From: CAZRVH01 sp964608325
GTDB taxonomy: Bacteria > Patescibacteriota > Gracilibacteria > Peribacterales > Peribacteraceae
Direction: 5' to 3'
Assembly (NCBI GenBank): GCA_964608325.1
Contig: CAZSMX010000030.1
Location: forward strand, 1-5,821
DNA length: 5,821 nucleotides
Shown here: positions 5,775-5,821 of the stretch, piece after piece
How the letters are laid out: each line of letters opens with the position of its first letter
How positions within the stretch are numbered: position 1 is the stretch's first letter
Notes under the pieces: generated by a model
What the model was told of the DNA's origin: nothing
The model's database searches: none
The model's input: only the letters and a program-made list of their open reading frames with translations
Translations under genes and position numbers: made by a program

Positions 5775-5821
5775 GTGTGGTGTATTTGGAAAAAATAATG
5801 AACTCACTCCATCGTACCCCT

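Overview
The window is gene-dense, with GC-rich bacterial coding DNA and AT-rich intergenic spacers. It carries four genes. On the minus strand is a 14-segment membrane flippase of the MOP exporter superfamily (91-1557). Divergent from it on the plus strand is a dihydroorotase (about 1767-3071), followed on the same strand by an unrecognised 172-residue protein (3174-3692). Convergent with these, on the minus strand, is ribonuclease J (3843 to about 5774). None of the four genes contains an in-frame TGA, so nothing suggests UGA recoding. The organism cannot be named from the sequence. The GC-rich genes, the Q/N/P/R-rich N-terminal extension on RNase J and the apparently leaderless flippase promoter would fit a Patescibacteria/CPR lineage such as a Peregrinibacteria/Peribacteria relative, but this is a low-confidence inference.

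Layout. Bases 1-90 hold a long inverted repeat just beyond the flippase stop; each arm is built from 9-base tandem units. Bases 1558-1766 are the divergent flippase/dihydroorotase spacer, with a -10 box exactly one promoter step from the flippase ATG and a hairpin followed by T residues in the dihydroorotase leader. Bases 3072-3173 hold a near-consensus sigma-70 promoter (TTGACT-16-TATAAT) whose sequence is almost perfectly palindromic, so the opposite strand reads TTGTAC-17-TATAAT. Bases 3693-3842 hold a textbook bidirectional intrinsic terminator shared by the two convergent transcripts. Beside it lies a second copy of the last nine codons plus stop of the RNase J gene.

How the genes fit together. 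They do not form one pathway: they cover lipid-linked glycan export, de novo pyrimidine synthesis, RNA decay, and an unknown function. The most unusual feature is the duplicated RNase J 3' end at 3778-3807. It encodes the same nine residues, and all six base differences from the functional copy fall at third codon positions. It therefore looks like the remains of a recombination or insertion event that replaced the gene's tail. The symmetric promoter is the second item worth attention. No mobile-element gene, CRISPR array, tRNA or rRNA was seen.
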